NCBI RefSeq assembly: GCF_031581265.1
Contig: NZ_JAVLBQ010000001.1
Coordinates: 1-64,000 of the forward strand
DNA from: Gracilimonas sp031581265
GTDB lineage: Bacteria; Bacteroidota; Rhodothermia; Balneolales; Balneolaceae
Direction of reading: 5' to 3'
DNA length: 64,000 nucleotides
Position 1 is the first letter of the stretch; each line of letters starts with the position of its first letter. Positions 27,707 to 35,887 of the stretch are shown here, piece by piece. The translations under genes and the position numbers were made by a program. Under the pieces are notes generated by a model. The model was not told the DNA's origin. It was given only the letters and a program-made list of their open reading frames with translations, and searched no databases.

Positions 27707-28331
27707 AGTATTCCGGTTTCTTTAATCCCCAGTATTTGATGAGAATGAAGCCGACTAAAAGTCCGCCCAAGTGAGCAAAATGAGCTACCCCACTATTTGG
27801 CATCGAGAGGCCATTAAACAATTCAAATAGCCCATAAAATGTCACAAAATATTTTGCCTTTACCGGGATGGGCGGTATCAAAAGCATGATATATCGATCT
27901 GGAAACATCATCCCGAACGCTAACAAAATTCCAAATACTGCACCTGATGCTCCCAAGGTATATGTGAAATATCCACCCACAAACATGTGGATAATTGCCG
28001 CGCCAATTCCGGTTAATAAATAATAGACAAGGAAACGTTTAGAGCCCCACAAATTTTCTATGGCCTGACCGAATATCCACAGTGCAAAAAGGTTAAAAAG
28101 TATGTGATATAAATCGGCGTGGAGAAACATATAGGTAACAAGCTGCCAGGGCATGAAGCCTTCGCCGAGCGGATTTAAAACCAGGTAAGGAGCAATGGCC
28201 GCACCAATGGGAGTCCAGCCTGAACCGAAAATCTGCTTGGTTAATAGAAAGGCCAACCCATTGATAATCAACAGGTTTTTAATGACCGGTGGAAATAAAG
28301 TGAATTGGGTATTGGGTGAAAAATTATTCAA
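27699..28331 (-). CDS. Rhomboid-family intramembrane serine protease (210 aa)
   Basis: This compact rhomboid has catalytic Ser in TLGASGAVFGIL and His in AHFAHLGGLLVGF, with the loop motif HADLYHILFNLFALWIFG between helices. It is a minimal six-helix form without the extra tail of its neighbour. The two are tandem paralogs sharing the same order of motifs and about the same core spacing. It lies 12 bp after the CrtI-family gene on the same strand. Whether the two proteases act together is not known. Confidence 0.88.
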   Translation of the reverse strand: MNNFSPNTQFTLFPPVIKNLLIINGLAFLLTKQIFGSGWTPIGAAIAPYLVLNPLGEGFMPWQLVTYMFLHADLYHILFNLFALWIFGQAIENLWGSKRFLVYYLLTGIGAAIIHMFVGGYFTYTLGASGAVFGILLAFGMMFPDRYIMLLIPPIPVKAKYFVTFYGLFELFNGLSMPNSGVAHFAHLGGLLVGFILIKYWGLKKPEYYG

Positions 28332-28343
28332 AAAATAGCTGCT

Positions 28344-29846
28344 TTAGTGATGATTCTTTTTGATACGTGAATATACGTTAATCCCGCTCAAAGTTACGCC
28401 CGGAATTCCTTGTCCGGGATACGTGGTATCGCCAACAAGATACAAACCTTTAAACGGAGTTTCGTGAGAAGTCCATTTGAGCAAGCTTCGTGCCATACTT
28501 TTGGGGATTCCACCTACCCTGCCTTTTTTACGGTACACCCAGTTTTCCCAAGTAATCGGTGTTGCCGTGTGAATGACTTCGATTTCAGCCTCATAAAAAC
28601 CGGGCAGTTTCTCACACAGTAACTCAACGATAAAATCTTCAACCTGTTGTTTGGCGTTATCATATGTTCCATTTAACCGATACCACAATTCAGGCGAGGC
28701 ATGTGTTGATATATTTAAGGTACGCATACCCTCTTTTGCCCGATCCGTATCTCCGGGTTTCGACATAGAGACAAAAACAGAGTCAGAATTTGTATAAGGG
28801 ACGGTCTGCCCATTATTAATATGAATTTGATTATGCAGGGGTAATTCCGAAGGGTATGTATCTGTAGTTGCTATCCCGAGAGTAATGGCTCCCCAGGCTT
28901 CGTCAAAATCATTGGCTTCATTCTTGAAGTAAGCTTTCATTTCCCCGCTCGTCAGCTCTTTCATATTCCATACCGGTACGTTGGATATCACAATAGGAGC
29001 ACTATAGGTGTATTTTTCTTTTCGGGTATTCTTGGTGTGAACCATAAATTGGTCACCTTCTTTTGAGATCATCTCTACTCCTTCTTTGGTGTATAGTGCT
29101 CCACCTTTGTTTTGGATAAAAGAGCGTATGGTATTTACCATTTCAAGCAATCCACCCGGCACATAAAAATTGGAATAGTTAGTATAAGTCAATCCGGCCG
29201 CTCCAAACAAAAACGGGGTTTCATCTGCTTTGGCTTGAGCCGTGATCATCAATTGCTCATCTACAAATCGACGAAATTTTGGAGTATCTACTGCATATTT
29301 TTGCATCACCTGTTTCACAGATTGAAACGCATACTTAAGCACCCACACATCAAGCGGATTATTATTAACGGCAAGCTGTCCCCATTCGGAAATATTTTTA
29401 GGAGGGAAAAACGGATTCTCTAACGAAACCTTCCAAACCAGATCCGAAACTTTCAGCGCTTCATTCCAAAAAGCTTTTTGTCCCTTTGGGTTACCAAACA
29501 CACGAATACATTCTTCTATCCATTGGTCTCGATCTTTAAAACGAGTGATCTGATCTCCATCCAGCCAAACCGACATACTTGGAGTGATCTCCTCCCGGGG
29601 AATATCGATACCCGTTTCCTTTTCCAATTTCCATAAAGGCTGATTTTCATCAAAACCGATGAGTGTAGTAGCTCCTGATTCAAACACATACCCTTTTCTA
29701 TAATAGGACGAAGAACATCCGCCCGGAGCGTGCGCTTTTTCCAGAATGAGGACCTTATAACCATCCTTTGCAAGCATAGCACCTGCACTCAACCCTCCCA
29801 TACCGGAACCCACAATAATAGCGTCGTAGTCTTGATTTATTTTCAT
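28344..29846 (-). CDS. CrtI/CrtISO-family FAD-dependent oxidoreductase
   Basis: The 500-residue protein starts with a dinucleotide-binding motif, DAIIVGSGMGGLSAGAML (residues 8-25), followed by ILEKAHAPGG, and ends with LYLVGDTTYPGQGIPGVTLSG, the C-terminal flavin motif of phytoene-desaturase-like enzymes. The family includes carotenoid desaturases, isomerases and retinol saturases acting on membrane polyenes. No crtB or cyclase gene lies near, so a carotenoid substrate is probable, not shown. A perfect palindrome, GTTCCAATGAATTGGAAC, lies 31-48 bases upstream and may be its operator. It leads a tight run with two rhomboids and ispG. Confidence 0.8.
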   Translation of the reverse strand: MKINQDYDAIIVGSGMGGLSAGAMLAKDGYKVLILEKAHAPGGCSSSYYRKGYVFESGATTLIGFDENQPLWKLEKETGIDIPREEITPSMSVWLDGDQITRFKDRDQWIEECIRVFGNPKGQKAFWNEALKVSDLVWKVSLENPFFPPKNISEWGQLAVNNNPLDVWVLKYAFQSVKQVMQKYAVDTPKFRRFVDEQLMITAQAKADETPFLFGAAGLTYTNYSNFYVPGGLLEMVNTIRSFIQNKGGALYTKEGVEMISKEGDQFMVHTKNTRKEKYTYSAPIVISNVPVWNMKELTSGEMKAYFKNEANDFDEAWGAITLGIATTDTYPSELPLHNQIHINNGQTVPYTNSDSVFVSMSKPGDTDRAKEGMRTLNISTHASPELWYRLNGTYDNAKQQVEDFIVELLCEKLPGFYEAEIEVIHTATPITWENWVYRKKGRVGGIPKSMARSLLKWTSHETPFKGLYLVGDTTYPGQGIPGVTLSGINVYSRIKKNHH

Positions 29847-29876
29847 GTGGATGTAACATGAATTGGAGCCCTAAAT

Positions 29877-29894
29877 GTTCCAATGAATTGGAAC
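29877..29894. promoter_or_regulatory. Perfect palindrome upstream of the CrtI-family gene
   Basis: GTTCCAAT (29877-29884) and ATTGGAAC (29887-29894) are perfect arms around GA. A further half-like copy, AATTGGAGC, lies at 29861-29869. Position 31-48 bases upstream of the start codon suits a repressor or activator site. The regulator is not identifiable here. Confidence 0.5.
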
Positions 29895-30112
29895 AAAAAT
29901 GACGCGAATCAAGCGGATGATCACAGAGCTTAGTTGATGGAGGAATAAACTTCAACTTTCCTATCACATGTCATCCAGTCCTTTAATACTCATTCCCAAG
30001 CTCAGGCTTCTAATTATTCAACTATTATTAGTGGGATTTTCTTGATGACCGGGATTCTATTTTTTCCTGAGTATCGATGCTTATATTCCTACCCTTTAAA
30101 CTACTTCACAGC

Positions 30113-30268
30113 ATGACCGAAGCGTATTTTTTTGAAGAAACCTACACCGGAATCGATTTCACCAAAGAAACATTCGACACCGGAGATTATGAACTTTGCC
30201 GCTTGAACTCGTTCCGGTGCTCCGCTCCGAAATGCCTTATCGAGGCTCTGCCTTACAATTTGGCTTAA
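30113..30268 (+). pseudogene. Truncated N-terminus of a pentapeptide-repeat protein
   Basis: The frame from the ATG at 30113 reads MTEAYFFEETYTGIDFTKE then TFDTGDYELCRL. This resembles the N-terminus of Bacteroidota pentapeptide-repeat proteins, in which Phe/Cys-centred five-residue repeats follow. At 30206 the sequence changes into a copy of a dispersed palindromic repeat, whose translation (NSFRCSAPKCLIEALP) is unrelated, and a stop follows at 30266-30268. The rest of the gene is missing. Pentapeptide-repeat proteins form beta-helices of varied function. Recognition rests on about 30 residues, so this is a moderate call. Confidence 0.55.
30206..30256. repeat. Dispersed palindromic repeat, half copy A
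   Basis: AACTCGTTCCGGTGCTCCG (30206-30224), continuing to GAGGCTCTGCCTTAC (30242-30256), matches 31643-31693 with only a few differences. Only the left half is present here. It forms the boundary of the truncated pentapeptide gene. The remaining gap to 30406 contains nothing I can support beyond the upstream region of the propeller gene. Confidence 0.7.
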
Positions 30269-30406
30269 CTTCCTTTAAAAACAACATTGCCAACCTCCGA
30301 TAACCTCCATCATCATTAATTACTTTCGAATGGGGGAATCGTTAGGAAATTTGTAATTACTTTTTGGTTAAAGTATACTCCCTACTTAGAATCATACCAG
30401 CCTTTT

Positions 30407-31588
30407 ATGAATAAATATAAATGCCTGTTCCTTTTTATTTTTTGTGCCCTACTGATCTCCTGCTCTTCTTCACCAGAAACGCCGGTTGCCGACGAGGAAT
30501 TGCCAAATGAACCCTCTTTAGAGCTAACTGAAATTGCACGCGTCAGTAATATCAATGATGAGATCTTTTTCACCGCTTTTAGAAAAATAATGTTGACATC
30601 GGATGGGCATGTGATTCTAAATGACTGGAGGCAACAAGCACTTTTATATTTTGATGGTGAAGGTAATTTTTTGGAAAAGATCGGTCGGGAAGGAAGAGGT
30701 CCCGGAGAGTTTGCTGACCTTCGTGATCTTCTACTTGCTCCGGGCGATACCATCCACACCTTTGATCGCAACAATGCACGGCACCAGATATTTGCACAGG
30801 TTGATGGTTCCTGGAAACAGGTTCAAGAGTATCCCCTTGAACAGAAATTCAGCGAAGAACTTCATTCCTTTTATCCTGAAAAGGTATATCCAAGAGACGA
30901 AGACAGTTATTGGGCTCTGTACCGAAACAATATTGGTATTAAAGATACAACCACGATGTACCATGAGTGGATGACGCCGGTGAATACCGATCTTGAACCA
31001 CTAACTGAAGAGAAAAGACTTCTTGGGCCAGCTGAAGTAACTCTTGTGGCACGGACTGAATATTCGATGGTTTCAAGTTCGCACCCCAATAGTTTTAAGA
31101 CGTTTGCAGAATTTGACTCCGAGCTGGAACTTCTACACCGGGCGTATAACAGAGACGCTACCATCAGGATCTTAGATTTAGATGGAAATGAACAGGACCG
31201 CATCCAACTGCCGTTTGAAAATGTTCGGTTTGATGAGGAGCGGAAACAGGAGCATCTCGAAAATTTAAAAAGCAATGACTCCTACGATAACGCAGCTGTT
31301 TCCAGAGCTGAGGATCTGTACCTCGAACACCGAGCTTATATCCTGCAATTTGTGATGGACAATCAAAAACGCTATTGGATACAAATACCCCGGCAGGATG
31401 AAACCACTCCCGACTGGATCGTCGTAAATTTCGATGGCTCTCTTGCCGGAAGTTTCAGAGTTCAGGATCAGTTTGAAGGACTGCAAAGCTTTACTTTAAG
31501 CGCAGTGCGCAATAATCGCCTCTACGGATATGCTTATTCCGAAAACCGTGAACTGTTTCTTGTTATTTGGGAGGTTGAAGGTTTATAG
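30407..31588 (+). CDS. 6-bladed beta-propeller lipoprotein (393 aa)
   Basis: A signal peptide with lipobox LISC (Cys19) marks a lipoprotein. The body has repeated strand patterns with the NHL/BF3164-like signatures FLEKIGREGRGPGEFADLRDL and HTFDRNNARHQIF, the hallmark of the 6-bladed propeller family common in Bacteroidota. These proteins are extracytoplasmic and often sit near transport or protease genes; no function is established. The gene stands alone on the plus strand between two repeat copies, with no operon partner. Confidence 0.8.
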   Translation: MNKYKCLFLFIFCALLISCSSSPETPVADEELPNEPSLELTEIARVSNINDEIFFTAFRKIMLTSDGHVILNDWRQQALLYFDGEGNFLEKIGREGRGPGEFADLRDLLLAPGDTIHTFDRNNARHQIFAQVDGSWKQVQEYPLEQKFSEELHSFYPEKVYPRDEDSYWALYRNNIGIKDTTTMYHEWMTPVNTDLEPLTEEKRLLGPAEVTLVARTEYSMVSSSHPNSFKTFAEFDSELELLHRAYNRDATIRILDLDGNEQDRIQLPFENVRFDEERKQEHLENLKSNDSYDNAAVSRAEDLYLEHRAYILQFVMDNQKRYWIQIPRQDETTPDWIVVNFDGSLAGSFRVQDQFEGLQSFTLSAVRNNRLYGYAYSENRELFLVIWEVEGL

Positions 31589-31642
31589 CAATACTTGGAC
31601 CGAGTGATCCGACATGGTATTCTTAAAATGGGTTAAGTTTTC

Positions 31643-31750
31643 AACTCGTTCTGGTGCTCCGCTCCGGAATGCCCTATTGAGGCTCTGCCTCACCTTGCCG
31701 GGAGTAGGAAGCTGAGCTTCCATCATGCATTCCGCAGAGCGGCGGAACGA
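31643..31750. repeat. Dispersed palindromic repeat, full copy B
   Basis: The left arm, starting AACTCGTTCTGGTGCTCCG (31643-31661), matches copy A. The right arm, GCATTCCGCAGAGCGGCGG then AACGAG (31727-31750), is the imperfect reverse complement of the left arm. Inside is a perfect small hairpin, GGAAGCT/AGCTTCC (31707-31721). The whole is a MITE- or REP-like palindrome with no coding capacity. Confidence 0.7.
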
Positions 31751-31811
31751 GACCAAATGATGGATGAGCAAGATCAAACACTGATCACTGTTTCCTGTTC
31801 ACTGTAAACTG

Positions 31812-34565
31812 CTAATGCGCTTCCAACCAATTACCTGCAATCCCTGCCTCTACTTTCAGTGGCACATCCAGTTCTACGGCACTTTGCATAAACTCGATAA
31901 TCTTATCCGGCACTTCCTCCATTTCACTCTCGTGGATCTCGAAGATCAATTCATCATGCACCTGTAGTAGCATGCGGCTTTTTTTGCCTTGGTCAATCAA
32001 CCAATGGTGAATTTCAATCATAGCCAGCTTAATAATATCAGCAGCCGTTCCCTGAATCGGCATATTGATAGCCGTTCTTTCGGCAAACCCGCGCACGTTC
32101 CAATTGCTTGCCTTGATATCGGGAATGTAGCGCCGTCGACCCAGCATCGTTTTCACATAGCCATGTTCACGGGCATATTCTTTGGTATCGTTGATATAGT
32201 TCAGGATGTTCGGAAATCGTTCGAAATACTGATCAATCATCTCCTTCCCTTCCTCATTTTTGATTCCCAGTCGTGATGCCAGTCCATACGCACTTACTCC
32301 ATAGGGAATTCCAAAATTTACCTCTTTGGCTTTTCTACGCTGATCAGCTGTTACCTCATCCAGCGAATCCAAATTAAAGATCTCCTTTGCGGTTCTGGCG
32401 TGAATGTCTTCGTCGTTTTTAAAAGCCTCCATCATCGCTTCGTCTTTAGCGATGTGAGCGATTACTCGCAATTCAACTTGGGAGTAATCGGCAGACATTA
32501 ACTCGTATCCTTCTTCAGCCACAAACGCTTTCCGGATCTCCCGACCTCTTTTGGTTCGAATAGGAATGTTTTGGAGGTTTGGATTGGAAGAACTGAGCCG
32601 ACCCGTAGCCGCCACACTCTGGTTGAATTCAGTGTGAACGCGACCGGTTTCTTCCACCACAAGATCAGGCAGTGCATCCACATACGTAGATTTAAGCTTG
32701 GTGAGCTGACGATAATCCAGAATGAGGCTGGGCATCTCGTATTTAGGAGCCAGCTTGGTGAGCACCGACTCTGCCGTGGAATATTGTCCGGTCTTGGTTT
32801 TCTTGCCGGCCGGTAATCCCATTTTATCAAACAAGATCGTCCCAAGTTGTTGGGGTGAATTGATATTGAATTCTTCACCGGCCTTCTCATAGATCTCAGC
32901 TTCCAGTTTCTTTAGATCTTCATCCAATTCCTCCGAAAAAGCAGAAAGCATTTCAACATCCAGCTTAATTCCCTTGAGTTCCATATCGGCAAGCACTTCC
33001 ATCAGTGGGAAATCCACTTTGTAGGCAATTTCCAAAAGCTCATCATCTTTTAGGCGATCGTTTAAGATCTCATATAAACGAAGCGTGATGTCCGCATCTT
33101 CACAGGCATACAGATAAACATCCTCCACTGCCAGATCAGCCATTGACTTCTGCTTCTTCCCCTTCCCGATCAACTCTTCAATAGCTACCGGTTTATAATT
33201 CAGCAGGCTTTTAGAAAGTTCATCCATTTTCAAACGCTGATTAGCATCGATCAAATACGCCGCTATCATCGTATCAAATGCATTGCCTTTAACCTCGAGC
33301 CCTGCCCGTTTAAGCATCATAAAATCAAACTTGTAGTTATGGGCGATCTTCAGGATATGCGAATCTTCAAACAGCGGACGAATAGCTTCAATTACTTCTT
33401 TTTCATCCAAGCCATCTTCTACATTCACGGGAATATAGTATGCCGTCCCGGCCGTAGCTGTAAGTGAAATTCCCACCAAAGAAGCCGTTACGGGATCAGG
33501 GCTGTCGGTTTCCGTATCAAAACAAAAATGTTCTTCATCCTTGTACTCATCAACCAGTCCTTTCACTTTATCGATGGTATCGAGTAGTGCATAATTTACT
33601 TTTTCCTCGTCCAGCTCCTGCTTCTCAGCTTCTTCTTTGAAGGAACCGAACAGGTCCACCTGATCGCCTTCTTTTTTTGCTACCGGACCTTGTTCACCTA
33701 AATACTTCTTGGTAAGCGTGCGAAATTCCATTCGCTTGAAGAATAATCCCAGTTCTTTTTTATCCGCGCCTTTCCATTCTAATTCTTCCCAGTCTGTGGT
33801 CTCAGGGACATCAATTTTGATGGTGACCATATCTTTAGCGTGAAGAGCCTGCTCACCGTATTCAGTCAATCCTTCCCGCGCACGCTTTCCTTTGATGTTG
33901 GGTGCATCCTTAATAGCCGCTTCCAGCGATCCGTATTTTTTGATCAGCTTCGGTGCACCCTTTTTCCCAATACCCGGTACGCCTGGAATGTTATCAGAGG
34001 TATCACCAATCATCGCCAGCACGTCAATTACCTGATCGGGATACACGCCGAAATAGTCCTTCACCCCTTCCCGGTCAATGATATTAAATCCGCCATTGTT
34101 ATTATCGGGTTTCATCATATGGATGTGATCGTGTACAAGCTGCATGAAATCTTTATCGGGAGTCACCATCATCACGTCCACATCATCGGCATTGGCACCG
34201 TTTGCGATGGTTCCAATGATGTCATCGGCCTCATACCCATCCTGCTCTAAATTCTGAATGCCCCACGCTTCCACCATCTCCTTGATCAACGGAATGCCGA
34301 TCTTCAACTCCTCGGGCTGTGGTGGACGATTGGCTTTATATTCTTCGTCTTTCTCATGCCGAAATGTGGGAGCATGCGTGTCCCAGGCTACTGCGATATG
34401 GGTTGGCTCTTTTTCCTCCAGCATTTTCTCCAGCGTATTCGCAAAACCGAGAACCGGTCCGGTTGGAATGCCTTCAGAATTTTTTAATCGACTATTGATA
34501 AATGCGAAATGAGCACGATAAGCGAGTGCCATTCCATCGAGTAAATAAAGGAGTTTTTTAGACAT
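31812..34565 (-). CDS. polA: DNA polymerase I
   Basis: The 917-residue protein has three domains. An N-terminal 5' nuclease (residues 1-290) carries YEADDIIGT and IGDTSDNIPGVPGIG. A 3'-5' exonuclease follows, with FDTETDSPDP, HNYKFDFMML and a YACEDAD motif; these acidic residues are present, so proofreading should be intact. The polymerase domain has DYSQVELRV, RRKAKEVNFGIPYG and QVHDELIFE. It fills gaps and removes primers. The gene stands alone, ending 61 bp from a dispersed repeat. The ATG at 34565 gives the usual MSKKLLYLLDGMALAYRAHF start. Confidence 0.97.
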   Translation of the reverse strand: MSKKLLYLLDGMALAYRAHFAFINSRLKNSEGIPTGPVLGFANTLEKMLEEKEPTHIAVAWDTHAPTFRHEKDEEYKANRPPQPEELKIGIPLIKEMVEAWGIQNLEQDGYEADDIIGTIANGANADDVDVMMVTPDKDFMQLVHDHIHMMKPDNNNGGFNIIDREGVKDYFGVYPDQVIDVLAMIGDTSDNIPGVPGIGKKGAPKLIKKYGSLEAAIKDAPNIKGKRAREGLTEYGEQALHAKDMVTIKIDVPETTDWEELEWKGADKKELGLFFKRMEFRTLTKKYLGEQGPVAKKEGDQVDLFGSFKEEAEKQELDEEKVNYALLDTIDKVKGLVDEYKDEEHFCFDTETDSPDPVTASLVGISLTATAGTAYYIPVNVEDGLDEKEVIEAIRPLFEDSHILKIAHNYKFDFMMLKRAGLEVKGNAFDTMIAAYLIDANQRLKMDELSKSLLNYKPVAIEELIGKGKKQKSMADLAVEDVYLYACEDADITLRLYEILNDRLKDDELLEIAYKVDFPLMEVLADMELKGIKLDVEMLSAFSEELDEDLKKLEAEIYEKAGEEFNINSPQQLGTILFDKMGLPAGKKTKTGQYSTAESVLTKLAPKYEMPSLILDYRQLTKLKSTYVDALPDLVVEETGRVHTEFNQSVAATGRLSSSNPNLQNIPIRTKRGREIRKAFVAEEGYELMSADYSQVELRVIAHIAKDEAMMEAFKNDEDIHARTAKEIFNLDSLDEVTADQRRKAKEVNFGIPYGVSAYGLASRLGIKNEEGKEMIDQYFERFPNILNYINDTKEYAREHGYVKTMLGRRRYIPDIKASNWNVRGFAERTAINMPIQGTAADIIKLAMIEIHHWLIDQGKKSRMLLQVHDELIFEIHESEMEEVPDKIIEFMQSAVELDVPLKVEAGIAGNWLEAH

Positions 34566-34675
34566 GAATTTGGTTAAATTTGAAACCTTAATTATTTGAT
34601 GGAAACTAATTTTTTTTGAATGTAATTACGAATGAAGATTTTAGCATAGTACGTTTACTTTTAGGAAAAATAGGT

Positions 34676-34824
34676 CCTCCCTCGAGGGAGGTGCCGAGCG
34701 TATGTGAGGCGGAGGGTGTAAGTTTAGGCTTAGAATGCTTGAAGATGCTATTACGATCTTAACCCCAACACCTCTCACAACAAATCAGGAACAACTGATT
34801 TGTTGATCTCTCCTCGAGGAGAGA
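34676..34824. repeat. MITE-like element bounded by two CTCGAG palindromes
   Basis: CCTCCCTCGAGGGAGG (34676-34691) and TCTCTCCTCGAGGAGAGA (34807-34824) are each perfect palindromes centred on CTCGAG. They enclose about 115 bp, in which GGAGGGTGT and CCAACACCTC are partly complementary. Such elements recur between genes in Bacteroidota. It fills most of the gap between polA and the 34865 gene and must lie in or near the latter's leader. Confidence 0.65.
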
Positions 34825-34864
34825 CTTCTTTTTGAATTCAAATATCCAAGAATTTGATCTTTTA

Positions 34865-35854
34865 ATGAACATCTCAGATCTCCCAAAAATTGAATTGCAT
34901 CTGCACCTCGATTGCTCGCTGAGTTTTGAGGTGGTAAAACAATTACGCCCCGGTACTACGAGAGAAGAGTACGAACGAGATTTCATCGCACCGGAAAATT
35001 GCGCCAGCCTTGAAGAGTATTTGAAATGTGCGCAGGAGCCGATCTCCATTATGCAAACCAAAGATCAGCTGGAAGCTGTAACGCTGGATCTATTTCAGCA
35101 GTTGAAAGCTGATAATGTGATCTATGCGGAAATTCGTTTTGCTCCGTTACAGCATTTGGATGGGGGATTATCCGCTGAGGAAGTCGTTAATATCGTGAAT
35201 AAAGTAACTTCTAAAGGAATTCAAGAAACGGGCGTAGAAGGCCGGATTATTTTGTGCACGCTTCGTCATTTTTCGGAAGAAGACAGTATGAAGACCGTCA
35301 AACTGGTGGAGCAATTCAAAGGAACAAATGTGGTTGGGTTTGATATTGCAGCCGATGAAACCCTCCCAATCAACAATCACATAAAAGCGTTTGAATATGC
35401 CAGAGAGCATGGAATTCATTGCACAGCTCATGGCGGTGAAGCTCGCGGACCGGAAAGTGTGCGGGAGATTATGGGGAATTTCCATCCATCTCGCATTGGT
35501 CATGGAGTAAGAAGTTTCGAAGATCCTGAACTACTGGATGATCTAAAGGAAAAGAATATTCATCTGGAAGTATGCCCCAGCAGTAATGTACAAACCGGAA
35601 TTTATGAATCGGTAGCTCAACACCGTATCCATGAGATCTATCAAAATGGAAACTCGCTGAGCGTAAATACTGATGGTCGTGCAATCTCAAATGTTTCCCT
35701 CAAAGAGGAATACCAGAAATTAAACCGCCATTTCAATTGGCAGATAGAACAATTCAAGAAGATTAATGAATTCGCCATTGAAGCGGCGTTTTGTGATGAG
35801 CGGACGAAAGAGAAAATCCGTCAAAAATTAATTAACGGGTTTGAAATCATGTAG
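34865..35854 (+). CDS. Adenosine-deaminase-family amidohydrolase
   Basis: The protein is a TIM-barrel deaminase of the ADA family (329 residues from the ATG at 34865; a TTG 33 bases earlier lies against the repeat and is rejected). Metal and catalytic residues are visible: HLHLD (His12, His14), CTAHGGEARG (His189, Glu192), RIGHGVR (His213) and VNTDGRAIS (Asp270). The residue after Asp270 is Gly271, where canonical adenosine deaminases have a second Asp that contacts the purine. Actinobacterial ADA-type enzymes also vary here. Adenosine is still the likely substrate, but another aminopurine or nucleoside cannot be excluded. Confidence 0.82.
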   Translation: MNISDLPKIELHLHLDCSLSFEVVKQLRPGTTREEYERDFIAPENCASLEEYLKCAQEPISIMQTKDQLEAVTLDLFQQLKADNVIYAEIRFAPLQHLDGGLSAEEVVNIVNKVTSKGIQETGVEGRIILCTLRHFSEEDSMKTVKLVEQFKGTNVVGFDIAADETLPINNHIKAFEYAREHGIHCTAHGGEARGPESVREIMGNFHPSRIGHGVRSFEDPELLDDLKEKNIHLEVCPSSNVQTGIYESVAQHRIHEIYQNGNSLSVNTDGRAISNVSLKEEYQKLNRHFNWQIEQFKKINEFAIEAAFCDERTKEKIRQKLINGFEIM

Positions 35855-35855
35855 T

Positions 35856-35877
35856 AGGTCATCCCAAGGGATGACCT
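35856..35877. terminator. Perfect inverted repeat between convergent genes
   Basis: AGGTCATCCC (35856-35865) and GGGATGACCT (35868-35877) form a perfect hairpin right after the ADA-family stop and 11 bp before the end of ychF. It suits a bidirectional terminator, although no T-run follows. Confidence 0.45.
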
Positions 35878-35887
35878 TACGGAAATA

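Noticed and set aside
31643..31750. CRISPR or terminator reading of the palindrome
   Set aside because: There are no regularly spaced repeats and no T-run; it matches another intergenic copy, so a dispersed repeat fits better.
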